Assembly: GCA_034664395.1 (NCBI GenBank)
Contig: JAXDHQ010000136.1
Coordinates: 1 to 5,005 of the forward strand
Source of the DNA: JAOPZW01 sp034664395
Lineage (GTDB): Bacteria > Actinomycetota > Thermoleophilia > Solirubrobacterales > Solirubrobacteraceae
Direction: 5' to 3'
Length of the DNA: 5,005 nt
Positions 1 through 5,005 of the stretch are shown piece by piece; position 1 is the first letter of the stretch, and each line of letters begins with the position of its first letter. Below the pieces are notes generated by a model. It saw only the letters and a program-made list of their open reading frames with translations. It ran no database searches and was not told where the DNA came from. Both the position numbers and the translations under genes were made by a program.

Positions 1-831
1 CCGTCGCGCGACTGGCTGGCCGTCGTGCGCACCACCCGCGCGCGCAACAAGATCAAGCAGTGGTTCAAGCAGGAGTCGCGCGAGGACACCGAGCACACCG
101 GCCGCGCGCTGCTGCAGGAGCACCTCAACAAGGCCGGCCTGCCCGCCCAGAAGATCACCGGCTCGCCGCTGCTGGCCGACGTCATCCGCGAGATGGGCTT
201 CCGCAAGGCCGACGACTTCTACATCGCGCTCGGCGGCGCGAAGGTCTCGCCGAAGGTCATCGTCAACAAGGTCCTGCAGCGGCTCAAGCAGGGCGAGGCG
301 GCCGAGGAGGAGAAGACCACCGCCGAGACGCTCGTCTCCACGCGCCGCCAGCGCCGCCAGCCCACGGGATCGAGCGCCGCCTACGGCATCACGGTCGAGG
401 GCGTCGACGACGTCATGCTCCGCATGGCCAAGTGCTGCCGCCCGGTCCCGGGCGACCCGATCGTCGGCTACGTCTCGCTCGGCCGCGGCATCACCATCCA
501 CCGCGACGACTGCCCGAACACCGCGGCGCTGCGCAAGGACCCCGAGCGCTTCGTCCGCGTGCACTGGGAGGGCGACCACGAGACCGCGTTCAAGGTCGAG
601 CTCCAGGTCGACGCGTGGGATCGCCACCGCCTCCTCGAGGACCTGTCGCGCACCTTCGCCGAGTCGGGCATCAACATCGTCGAGGCGCGCTGCATCGTCT
701 CCAGCCCGATGGTCCAGAACCGCTTCGTGGTCGAGGTGGTCGACACGCAGGCGCTCAAGCAGACGATCACGAAGCTGCGCAACATCGATTCGGTCTTCGA
801 CGCCTACCGTGTCACGCCTGGCGCCGGCTGA
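1..831 (+). CDS. rel: RelA/SpoT-family (p)ppGpp synthetase/hydrolase, C-terminal part (5' truncated by window)
   Basis: This is the regulatory C-terminal half of a Rel/SpoT enzyme, which makes and degrades the alarmone (p)ppGpp in the cytoplasm during starvation. The reading frame is open from base 1, so the true start and the hydrolase and synthetase domains lie outside the window; 276 residues are visible. They open with the end of the TGS domain (DWLAVVRTTRARNKIKQWFK), followed by a helical linker to about residue 120. The conserved-cysteine/zinc-finger region comes next (VMLRMAKCCRPVPGDPIVGY, Cys-Cys at bases 433-438, then TIHRDDC with His at 499 and Cys at 511). A C-terminal ACT domain runs from about residue 197 to the end (starting FKVELQVDAWDRHRLLEDL). 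The order and motifs match ribosome-sensing Rel proteins. The stop overlaps the next gene by 23 bases. An internal GTG at 25 lies inside the TGS motif and is not a real start. Family identity is very sure; bifunctionality cannot be judged without the N-terminus. Confidence 0.96.
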   Translation, partial: PSRDWLAVVRTTRARNKIKQWFKQESREDTEHTGRALLQEHLNKAGLPAQKITGSPLLADVIREMGFRKADDFYIALGGAKVSPKVIVNKVLQRLKQGEAAEEEKTTAETLVSTRRQRRQPTGSSAAYGITVEGVDDVMLRMAKCCRPVPGDPIVGYVSLGRGITIHRDDCPNTAALRKDPERFVRVHWEGDHETAFKVELQVDAWDRHRLLEDLSRTFAESGINIVEARCIVSSPMVQNRFVVEVVDTQALKQTITKLRNIDSVFDAYRVTPGAG

Positions 832-1540
832 CACCCTCCGCCAGGCCTGGGACGCCGAGGCCGCGGCGTGGATCGCGTGGGCGCGGACGCCCGGTCACGA
901 CCACTACTTCTGGCGGCTGACGATGCCGGCACTGCTCGCACTGCTGCCCGAGCCCGGCGCGCTGACCGTCGACGTGGGCTGCGGCGAGGGCCGGCTGGCG
1001 CGCGAGCTGCGGACGCGCGGGCACCGCGTGGTCGGGATCGAGGGGTCGCCGGCGCTCGCCGCGGCCGCCCGCGAGGCCGACCCGGAGTTCGAGGTCCACG
1101 TCGCCGACGCCGCGGCGATGCCGCTCGACGACGGCTGCGCCGACCTCGCGGTCGCCTCGATGTCGCTCCTGAACATGGACGACCTCGACGGCGTCGCGCG
1201 CGAGGTGGCGCGGATCCTGCGCCCCGGCGGGCGCTTCGCCTTCTCCACCGTCCACCCGATGAACTCGTTCAAGCCGCTGGGCGGCTGGGAGGACGCCGGC
1301 CAGAGCTACTTCGCCGGCTACGCCTACGCCGAGACCCGCACCCGCGGAGGGCTGACCATGACCTTCCACGACGCGCACCGGCCGCTCAGCGCGTACCTCG
1401 GCGCGCTCGAGCGCGCCGGCCTGCTCGTCGAGGCCGTGCGCGAGCCGGTGCCCGACGACGCGTACGTCGCCGACTTCCCCGAGGTCGAGCGCTGGCGGCG
1501 CGCGCCGAGCTTCCTCATGGCGCGGGCGGTCCGGCCGTGA
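809..1540 (+). CDS. Class I SAM-dependent methyltransferase (substrate unknown)
   Basis: The 243-residue protein has a Rossmann-type SAM-binding fold (Methyltransf_11/25 style). Motif I is VDVGCGEGR (residues 54-62). An acidic residue for the SAM ribose follows strand 2 (VVGIEGS, Glu78), an Asp follows strand 3 (VAD, Asp100), and the post-motif is LAVASMSLLNMDD. Motif III is ILRPGGRFAFSTVHP (136-150). The N-terminus is Trp-rich (W14, W21, W24, W35), as in many small-molecule methyltransferases of this type. The C-terminal third (FHDAHRPLSAYLGALERAGL) fits the usual substrate-side helices. The GTG at 809 is chosen because no other ATG, GTG or TTG lies in frame before the fold begins; it sits 23 bases inside the end of rel with no clear Shine-Dalgarno, suggesting translational coupling. 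The stop overlaps the next gene's start. The methyl acceptor cannot be read from the sequence. Confidence 0.92.
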   Translation: MSRLAPADTLRQAWDAEAAAWIAWARTPGHDHYFWRLTMPALLALLPEPGALTVDVGCGEGRLARELRTRGHRVVGIEGSPALAAAAREADPEFEVHVADAAAMPLDDGCADLAVASMSLLNMDDLDGVAREVARILRPGGRFAFSTVHPMNSFKPLGGWEDAGQSYFAGYAYAETRTRGGLTMTFHDAHRPLSAYLGALERAGLLVEAVREPVPDDAYVADFPEVERWRRAPSFLMARAVRP

Positions 1541-2655
1541 GCGACGCGCTGCTCGTCTTCGGTGCAACGGAGGCCTCGCCGACGCTGCGCCACGAGATCC
1601 CGCTCGCCATCGTCGACCCGTTCCTGTGGGCGCAGGTCGACGGGCGCACCGCGGCGGTCGTCAACGTGCTCGAGGTCGACCGGGTGCGCGAGGTCCTGCC
1701 CGGCCTGGAGGTGATCGCCCCCGAGGAGCTCGGCTACGACGAGCTGGTCGCCGCCGGCCTGCCCTACCACGCGATCGATCTCGAGCTGAGCGCCCGCGCG
1801 GTGGCGCACCTCGGCGTCACCGGGGCGACCGTCCCCGGCGACTTCCCGGTGGCGCTCGCCGATCGCCTGCGGGCCGACGGCGTCGAGCTGCGCCCGGACC
1901 AGGACGTCTTCGAGGCGCGCCGCAGGGTCAAGAACGACGCCGAGCTCGCCGGCATGCGGCGGGCGCAGCGGGCGGCCGACGCCGGCATGGCCGCGGCCGT
2001 GGCGCTGCTCCGCGAGGCCGGCGACGGGACCGTGACCGCCGAGCAGGTCCGCGCCGCCATCCGGGGCGCGTGCGCCGCACGCGGCGCGCCGGCGCCGCCC
2101 GACATCATCGTCGCGCCGGGCGCCCAGGGGGCCGCCGGGCACGAGTCGGGCCACGGCCCGCTGCCCGCCGGCGCGCCGATCGTCGTCGACCTGTGGCCGC
2201 GCGACGAGGCGACCGGCTGCTGGGCCGACATGACGCGGACGTTCGTCATCGGCGAGGTCCCCGCCGAGGTGGCCGAGCAGCACCGCCTGACGCTCGAGGC
2301 GCTGCGCCGGTCGACGGCCGCCACCCGCGCCGGCGCGCGCGGCGTCGACGTCTACGCGCAGGCGTGCGACGTGTACGAGGCGGCGGGCCACCCGACCGCT
2401 CGCACCAAGGCGCCGGGCGAGATCCTGCGCGACGGCTTCTTCCACGGCCTCGGCCACGGGGTCGGCCTCGAGATCCACGAGGCGCCGTCGCTCGGCCGAA
2501 GCGGGCGCGAGCCGCTCGTCGTCGGCGACGTCGTCACGCTCGAGCCGGGGACGTACCGCTCCGGCTTCGGCGGCGTGCGCCTGGAGGACCTCGTCCTCGT
2601 CACCGAGGACGGCTGCGAGGTCCTCACCGACTTCCCGTACGACCTGACGCCGTAG
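1537..2655 (+). CDS. M24-family metallopeptidase (Xaa-Pro aminopeptidase/dipeptidase-like)
   Basis: The 372-residue protein has a short creatinase-N-like N-terminal domain (about 1-125) and a C-terminal pita-bread peptidase domain (about 130-372). All five expected metal ligands are present: Asp218 (VVDLW), Asp231 (ADMTRTF), His307 (GLGHGVGLEIHE), Glu336 (TLEPGTY) and Glu350 (VRLEDLVLV). His202/His206 in GHESGHGPL occupy the place of the family's catalytic histidine, and His314 is the second conserved His. The enzyme is therefore probably an active two-metal (Mn or Co) cytoplasmic peptidase cleaving next to proline. The two metal Asp residues are 13 apart rather than the 11 of classic prolidase and methionine aminopeptidase, because of a WPRDEATGCWAD loop typical of one M24 branch. 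The GTG start overlaps the methyltransferase stop in GTGA, the usual sign of coupled translation. No signal peptide is seen. Exact substrate is unknown. Confidence 0.93.
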   Translation: MSDALLVFGATEASPTLRHEIPLAIVDPFLWAQVDGRTAAVVNVLEVDRVREVLPGLEVIAPEELGYDELVAAGLPYHAIDLELSARAVAHLGVTGATVPGDFPVALADRLRADGVELRPDQDVFEARRRVKNDAELAGMRRAQRAADAGMAAAVALLREAGDGTVTAEQVRAAIRGACAARGAPAPPDIIVAPGAQGAAGHESGHGPLPAGAPIVVDLWPRDEATGCWADMTRTFVIGEVPAEVAEQHRLTLEALRRSTAATRAGARGVDVYAQACDVYEAAGHPTARTKAPGEILRDGFFHGLGHGVGLEIHEAPSLGRSGREPLVVGDVVTLEPGTYRSGFGGVRLEDLVLVTEDGCEVLTDFPYDLTP

Positions 2656-2673
2656 GCCCGTCGCGCCGGGGCC
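2655..2673. terminator. Possible short hairpin in the convergent intergenic gap
   Basis: GGCCC at 2655-2659 can pair with GGGCC at 2669-2673 around a 9-base loop, between the stop of the M24 gene and the stop of the converging DUF5519 gene. It is well placed for a shared terminator. The stem is only 5 bp, there is no clear T-run, and such pairings arise easily in DNA this GC-rich, so it is a weak call. Confidence 0.25.
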
Positions 2674-2683
2674 TCGGCCGCGC

Positions 2684-3154
2684 TCAGCCCGGGCGAGCGA
2701 AGGCGTGCGACGCCTGGACGAGCCGCTCGACGACGTCGAGCTCGGTCTCGTCGCGCGGGGCGTAGAGCATGACGGCGGTCGGCGGGATCATGCCCAGCCG
2801 CGCGACGGGGTGGATCTCGGCCCAGCCCGCGTCGATGGCTGCGGCGGCGACGTCCTCGGGGAGCATGGCGTGGAGGCTGTGGTCGGGAGCCGGATGCAGG
2901 TGGGCGAACTCGCGGTCGACCAGGAACGCGTGCCGCGGCCCGGTCGGCTCGTCCTCGGCGAGCGTGAGCGCGCGGGCCCCGGGCACCGAGATCTGGCTGG
3001 GCCGCTCGACGACGCCGGGCAGCGCGAACGCGCGTCGCGCCAGCTCCTCGATCAGGGCGGGATCGGTCGGTTGCTGATCGAGCTGCGTGTGGGGGTTGTT
3101 GGGCGTGGTGCGCGGGGATTTCCCAGCGCGTCGGGGCAGCCAGGGCAGCGACAT
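2684..3154 (-). CDS. DUF5519 / 'luciferase domain' (PF17648-like) protein of unknown function
   Basis: The predicted 156-residue soluble protein has no signal peptide or membrane segment. Residues about 41-153 resemble the small domain annotated as DUF5519/luciferase domain. It starts with a helix and ALPGVVERPSQISVPGARAL, then FLVDREFAHLHPAPDHSLHA, then LPEDVAAAAIDAGWAEIHP, and ends LYAPRDETELDVVERLVQAS, the usual family tail. The HLHPAPDHSLH stretch, with three histidines, is the most distinctive part. Light production should not be inferred: bacterial members have no established reaction. Before the domain lies a polar tail (PRRAGKSPRTTPNNPHTQLD) that looks deliberate rather than random. 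The ATG at 3154 is chosen because this tail and the domain follow it directly; the frame stays open upstream to 3355, but that extension is Arg/Ala/Ser-rich and runs antisense to the end of the GNAT gene. No good Shine-Dalgarno precedes it. It converges on the M24 gene. Confidence 0.82.
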   Translation of the reverse strand: MSLPWLPRRAGKSPRTTPNNPHTQLDQQPTDPALIEELARRAFALPGVVERPSQISVPGARALTLAEDEPTGPRHAFLVDREFAHLHPAPDHSLHAMLPEDVAAAAIDAGWAEIHPVARLGMIPPTAVMLYAPRDETELDVVERLVQASHAFARPG

Positions 3155-3186
3155 GCCGGGAGCATCGCACGCGATCAGGAGGCGGG

Positions 3187-3228
3187 CCCTACGAGCGCGT
3201 CGACCGCCTCGCCTCGCGCCTAGCGAGC
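3187..3228 (+). pseudogene. Very short possible remnant of a class III aminotransferase (tentative)
   Basis: In the plus-strand frame beginning ccc at 3187 the DNA reads PYERVDRLASRLAS. This resembles the segment that follows the PLP-lysine region in class III aminotransferases, where a helix of the form (A/F)YERxxxLaxRLadGL is common. It lies between the DUF5519 start and the GNAT stop and has no start or continuing homology; the frame beyond it runs antisense through the GNAT 3' end. With only about 13 residues, chance similarity is a serious alternative. It is recorded because a second fragment of that family lies on the other side of the GNAT gene. Confidence 0.22.
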
Positions 3229-3229
3229 A

Positions 3230-3243
3230 GTAGCGCGCGCTAC
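3230..3243. repeat. 14-bp perfect palindrome at the GNAT stop codon
   Basis: The sequence gtagcgcgcgctac is its own reverse complement and includes the TAG stop of the acetyltransferase (3240-3242 on the plus strand). It could be a protein-binding dyad or a small RNA hairpin, but the loop would be very tight and GC-rich alternation makes such palindromes fairly easy to form. Next to it, ctcgc (3213-3217) and gcgag (3223-3227) form another 5-bp inverted repeat, so the 3' flank of the GNAT gene may fold. Function is not supported beyond position. Confidence 0.4.
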
Positions 3244-3875
3244 CGCAGTTCATCGGGAAGTAGGCCGAAGACGACCGTGTCTCGGCGGCGACCCTTGAAC
3301 GGCACGTGCGAGCGAAGAAGACCTTCGCGTGTGAACCCGCAACGAGCAGCGACACGCTGAGACGCGTGGTTATCCGGCCCGCAGGTCAGCTCCAGTCGCG
3401 CAACGCCCAGGCTGTCGAATGCCCAGCGAGCAAGGAGCCGGACAGCGCGCGTAGCGATACCACGCCCGCGCGCTTCAGGCGCGAGCCAGTAGCCGACTGC
3501 CGCACGACCCTGCGACAGAGACACGTTGTTGAGTGAGACGCCACCAAGAAGGACGTTCATGTCGTGCGGCTCGACCAGCGCGAGTTCGAGTTGCTCACCA
3601 CGCAGCCGTGCCGCCTCGTGCTCGGCGAGGTAGCGGACGGCATCGGCGTGGGTCCCAGGCGCCCAATCGGAGGAGCGCTCGAACAACGGGTCACTGAACG
3701 CCTCGAGCTGCGCCGCGATGTCCGCTTCACGCCACGGACGCAAGGCAGCGACACAGTCTCCGAGAGGCGGCGTCGGTAACGGGAGCGCGCGTATGGCGAG
3801 ACCGTACGAGAAAGGCGCGGCGCCGCGTCGGTTCCAGCGCGTCGTGACGATCGGCAAGGCGATCGCGGGCGGCAT
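3240..3875 (-). CDS. GNAT-family N-acetyltransferase (RimJ/RimL, Acetyltransf_3 type), foreign-looking
   Basis: The protein matches RimJ/RimL-type enzymes that move acetyl from acetyl-CoA to an amine; the acceptor is unknown. In the 211-residue reading, the fold starts near residue 29 (RALPLPTPPLGD, then ALRPWREADIAA). It continues with GGVSLNNVSLSQGRAAVGYW, the acetyl-CoA loop APEARGRGIATRAVRLLARW (RGRGIA at 136-141), the Asn169-containing GPDNHASQRVAARCGF and the closing VPFKGRRRDTVVFGLL. All main motifs are present, so the domain looks intact. The start is uncertain: ATG at 3875 and TTG at 3857 are the only in-frame candidates, and both add about 20-27 residues unlike the family, partly antisense to an aminotransferase remnant. 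Where relatives would be expected to start (before RALPLP) the codon is ATA (3794-3792). About 50 of the last roughly 170 codons end in A or T (CGT, GGT, GCT, CTT, GAA, one TTA), whereas such codons are rare in the neighbours. Recent acquisition is likely. Confidence 0.85.
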   Translation of the reverse strand: MPPAIALPIVTTRWNRRGAAPFSYGLAIRALPLPTPPLGDCVAALRPWREADIAAQLEAFSDPLFERSSDWAPGTHADAVRYLAEHEAARLRGEQLELALVEPHDMNVLLGGVSLNNVSLSQGRAAVGYWLAPEARGRGIATRAVRLLARWAFDSLGVARLELTCGPDNHASQRVAARCGFTREGLLRSHVPFKGRRRDTVVFGLLPDELR

Positions 3876-3927
3876 CCCGATCGGCGCCTACGGCGTCAGC
3901 GAGGACGTCGGCGCTCGCATCGACGTC
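3841..3927 (+). pseudogene. Remnant of a class III PLP-dependent aminotransferase (glutamate-1-semialdehyde aminomutase-like)
   Basis: In the plus-strand frame beginning gtc at 3841 the DNA encodes VVTIGKAIAGGIPIGAYG followed by VSEDVGARID. This is the PLP-lysine segment of class III aminotransferases, where the pattern (D)xxTxGKxIGGGxPxGAYGG is strongly conserved; the lysine (codon 3856-3858) would form the Schiff base with PLP. Family proteins are about 400-450 residues, but only about 28 residues are recognisable. The upstream sequence in frame (ARPYEKGAAPRRFQ) and the downstream sequence (VLTARAVPWSM, stop at 3991) do not look like the family. No start or other domain parts are present, so this is a relic, not a gene. 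It overlaps the 5' end of the GNAT reading frame on the other strand and ends close to the asparaginase stop. A frameshifted continuation (VVDVALGARAELAFLA, about 3947-3994) is possible but weak. Confidence 0.68.
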
Positions 3928-3989
3928 CTCACCGCGCGCGCCGTCCCGTGGTCGATGTCGCGCTCGGCGCCCGCGCCGAGCTCGCGTTC

Positions 3990-4922
3990 CTAGCCCGCCA
4001 CCGCCAGCCGCCCGACGGCCACGCCGCGCGAGTTGACGACCGCCGGCTCGGCCAGCGCGTCGATCGGCGCGCCGCGCGCGTCCACGCCGAGGGCCTCGCG
4101 CACCGCCCACACCGCCGCCGGGTCGATCGCGCGCTGGCTGCCGTCGGTCACCTTCACGGCGAGGCCCCGGCCGTCGCCGCGTCCGACGGCGATGATCGCC
4201 TCGGCGCCGATCTTGGCCACGACCGGCGCGGCCGCCATGAGCTCGGTGTCGATCGCCCCCGGGTAGGCGACGAGGGTCGGGTGCGCGCGCATCGCGCCGG
4301 CGACGCGGGCGCCGGCGTCGCCGAGCCCGCCGCCGGCCAGCCGTCCGAACGCCCCGGCCAGGGCGCTCAGCGGGGCGAAGTAGGTGCGCATGCCGCAGCC
4401 GTCGATCGCCTGCGGCGGGTCGGGGACGCCCAGCGCCTGCGCCACCGCGTCGGCCATGGCGCGCTGCAGCGGATGGTCGGACTCCTGATAGCCGTGCAGC
4501 GGCCAGCCCTCGACCACGCACAGCGCCAGGCCGAGGGCGTGCTTGCCCGAGCAGTTGTGGTGGATGCGGCGCGGGGGGCGCGACAGGGTGCGCGCGGCCA
4601 CCGGGTCGCGCGGCGCGAGCGGGCCGCACGCGAGCATGTCGACGCCGAGCCCGCAGGCCGCGAGCACCTCGGCCACCCGCGCCACGTGCTCGGGCGAGCC
4701 GCCGTGCGACGCGCACGCGACCGCGAGGTGGCGGTCGTCGAGGCCCAGGCGCTCGATCACCCCGGCGCGCACCGCGGGCAGCGCCTGCAGCGGCTTGGCC
4801 GCCGAGCGCAGGAAGACGCCCTCGTCCTCGCCGCCGCCGCTGCCGTCGTCCAGGCGCCAGGAGAACCGATGCTCGCTCTCGGCGAGCCCGCCGCGCTCGA
4901 CGACGACCCGGCCGGCGCTCAA
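3990..4922 (-). CDS. Class-3 L-asparaginase (PF06089 'asparaginase II', Rhizobium ReAV-like)
   Basis: The 310-residue protein hydrolyses, by family, L-asparagine to aspartate and ammonia in the cytoplasm. It carries the signature blocks of the ReAV-type family, which is unrelated to the bacterial type I/II amidohydrolases. The blocks are FLRSAAKPLQALP with the Ser40-x-x-Lys43 pair, ACASHGGSPEHV with Ser72, HHNCSGKHALG with Cys124 and Lys127, AIDGCGMRTY with Asp174 and Cys176, and VVAKIGAEAIIAVG with Lys237. These correspond to the catalytic Ser-Lys pairs and the Cys/Lys/Cys metal site described for ReAV, so activity is expected. The 32-residue gap from Ser40 to Ser72 also agrees. Length is slightly below the family norm of about 330, mainly in loops such as the Gly-rich DDGSGGGEDEG near residues 25-35. 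The TTG start is chosen because VVVERGG opens the family fold directly after it and TTGA overlaps the upstream stop, which suggests coupling to the lipid kinase gene. Confidence 0.93.
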   Translation of the reverse strand: MSAGRVVVERGGLAESEHRFSWRLDDGSGGGEDEGVFLRSAAKPLQALPAVRAGVIERLGLDDRHLAVACASHGGSPEHVARVAEVLAACGLGVDMLACGPLAPRDPVAARTLSRPPRRIHHNCSGKHALGLALCVVEGWPLHGYQESDHPLQRAMADAVAQALGVPDPPQAIDGCGMRTYFAPLSALAGAFGRLAGGGLGDAGARVAGAMRAHPTLVAYPGAIDTELMAAAPVVAKIGAEAIIAVGRGDGRGLAVKVTDGSQRAIDPAAVWAVREALGVDARGAPIDALAEPAVVNSRGVAVGRLAVAG

Positions 4923-5005
4923 GCCACGACCGCGAGCGCGCCCGCGGCGACGCCGAAGACGGCCTCGACCGCGTCGCCGATGTAGTCGCCGTCGACCTGG
5001 ATCGG
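4919..5005 (-). CDS. C-terminal 28 residues of a lipid kinase (YegS/diacylglycerol kinase-like), truncated by window
   Basis: On the minus strand the frame is open from the window edge to a TGA at 4921-4919. It encodes PIQVDGDYIGDAVEAVF followed by GVAAGALAVVA. The pattern 'P(I/V)QVDGD-(Y/x)-hydrophobic-G ... (P/A)GAL-x-VV' is the usual ending of the DagK/YegS/BmrU diacylglycerol and sphingosine kinase-like family, where the QVDGE/D strand packs against the catalytic domain. These enzymes phosphorylate lipid alcohols at the inner membrane face. The catalytic N-terminal domain (GGDGT motif) lies outside the window and cannot be checked. The stop shares four bases (TTGA) with the asparaginase start, so the two genes probably lie on one transcript. 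With so few residues the family call is likely but not certain. Confidence 0.68.
   Translation of the reverse strand, partial: PIQVDGDYIGDAVEAVFGVAAGALAVVA

Noticed and set aside
868..1536. Plus-strand extension of the M24 frame upstream to 868
   Set aside because: It overlaps the methyltransferase in another frame and is Arg/Ala-rich; the M24 family sequence begins only at about 1537, where a GTGA overlap gives a natural start.
1324..2478. Long minus-strand open frame opposite the M24 gene
   Set aside because: Low-complexity Arg/Ala/Gly/Asp-rich translation with no domain, fully antisense to a gene with complete M24 motifs; a typical high-GC shadow.
2684..3154. A bioluminescence role suggested by the 'luciferase domain' name
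   Set aside because: The name is inherited from a broad domain family; no lux genes, flavin-binding partner or aldehyde-supply genes are present.
3155..3355. N-terminal extension of the DUF5519 frame to 3355
   Set aside because: The extra 67 residues are Ser/Arg/Ala-rich and antisense to the GNAT 3' end; family-like sequence begins after the ATG at 3154.
3718..3993. 91-codon plus-strand frame as an intact small gene
   Set aside because: Only its middle 28 or so residues show homology, to the active site of a much larger aminotransferase; the flanks are antisense to GNAT or unrelated, so it is a relic.
4261..4330. Local GC-rich direct repeats such as gcgccggcg motifs inside the asparaginase gene
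   Set aside because: They are explained by Ala/Gly/Arg codons in high-GC coding DNA and lack regular spacing.
3948..4985. 345-codon plus-strand open frame opposite the asparaginase gene
   Set aside because: Arg/Ala/His/Gly-rich translation with no recognisable domain; the opposite strand encodes a full asparaginase with all signature residues.

Overview
The window looks like chromosome from a high-GC actinobacterium. Codons in most genes end almost always in G or C, GTG and TTG starts are common, and genes are tightly packed. The gene styles (a class-3 asparaginase, a DUF5519 protein and an actinobacterial-type Rel) would fit a Thermoleophilia/Solirubrobacterales-like lineage, but that placement is only an inference. 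No rRNA, tRNA, CRISPR array, insertion sequence or phage gene was seen.

Left block (1-2655, + strand): three overlapping genes that read as one transcription unit. The first is the C-terminal part of a Rel/SpoT (p)ppGpp synthetase/hydrolase, cut by the window edge. A class I SAM-dependent methyltransferase follows, with a GTG start inside the end of rel. An M24-family Xaa-Pro-type metallopeptidase comes next, joined to the methyltransferase by a 4-base GTGA overlap.

Middle block (2656-3989): a short convergent gap leads to a minus-strand DUF5519 ('luciferase domain') protein and then a minus-strand GNAT acetyltransferase. The GNAT gene has markedly different codon use, with many A/T-ending codons, and looks acquired. 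At its 5' edge, on the opposite strand, lies a fragment of a class III (glutamate-1-semialdehyde aminomutase-like) aminotransferase around its PLP-lysine motif. A second, much weaker candidate fragment of the same family lies beyond the GNAT 3' end. This block appears to be a rearranged site where a resident gene was destroyed and foreign DNA now sits.

Right block (3990-5005, minus strand): a class-3 (Rhizobium ReAV-like, PF06089) L-asparaginase. Its TTG start overlaps by 4 bases the stop of an upstream gene, of which only the last 28 codons are visible. That tail matches the C-terminus of a YegS/DagK-type lipid kinase.

Most of the window is ordinary metabolism and stringent-response housekeeping. 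The point most worth following up is the gene remnant and foreign-looking acetyltransferase at about 3155-3990. No evidence was found for a novel multi-gene system.
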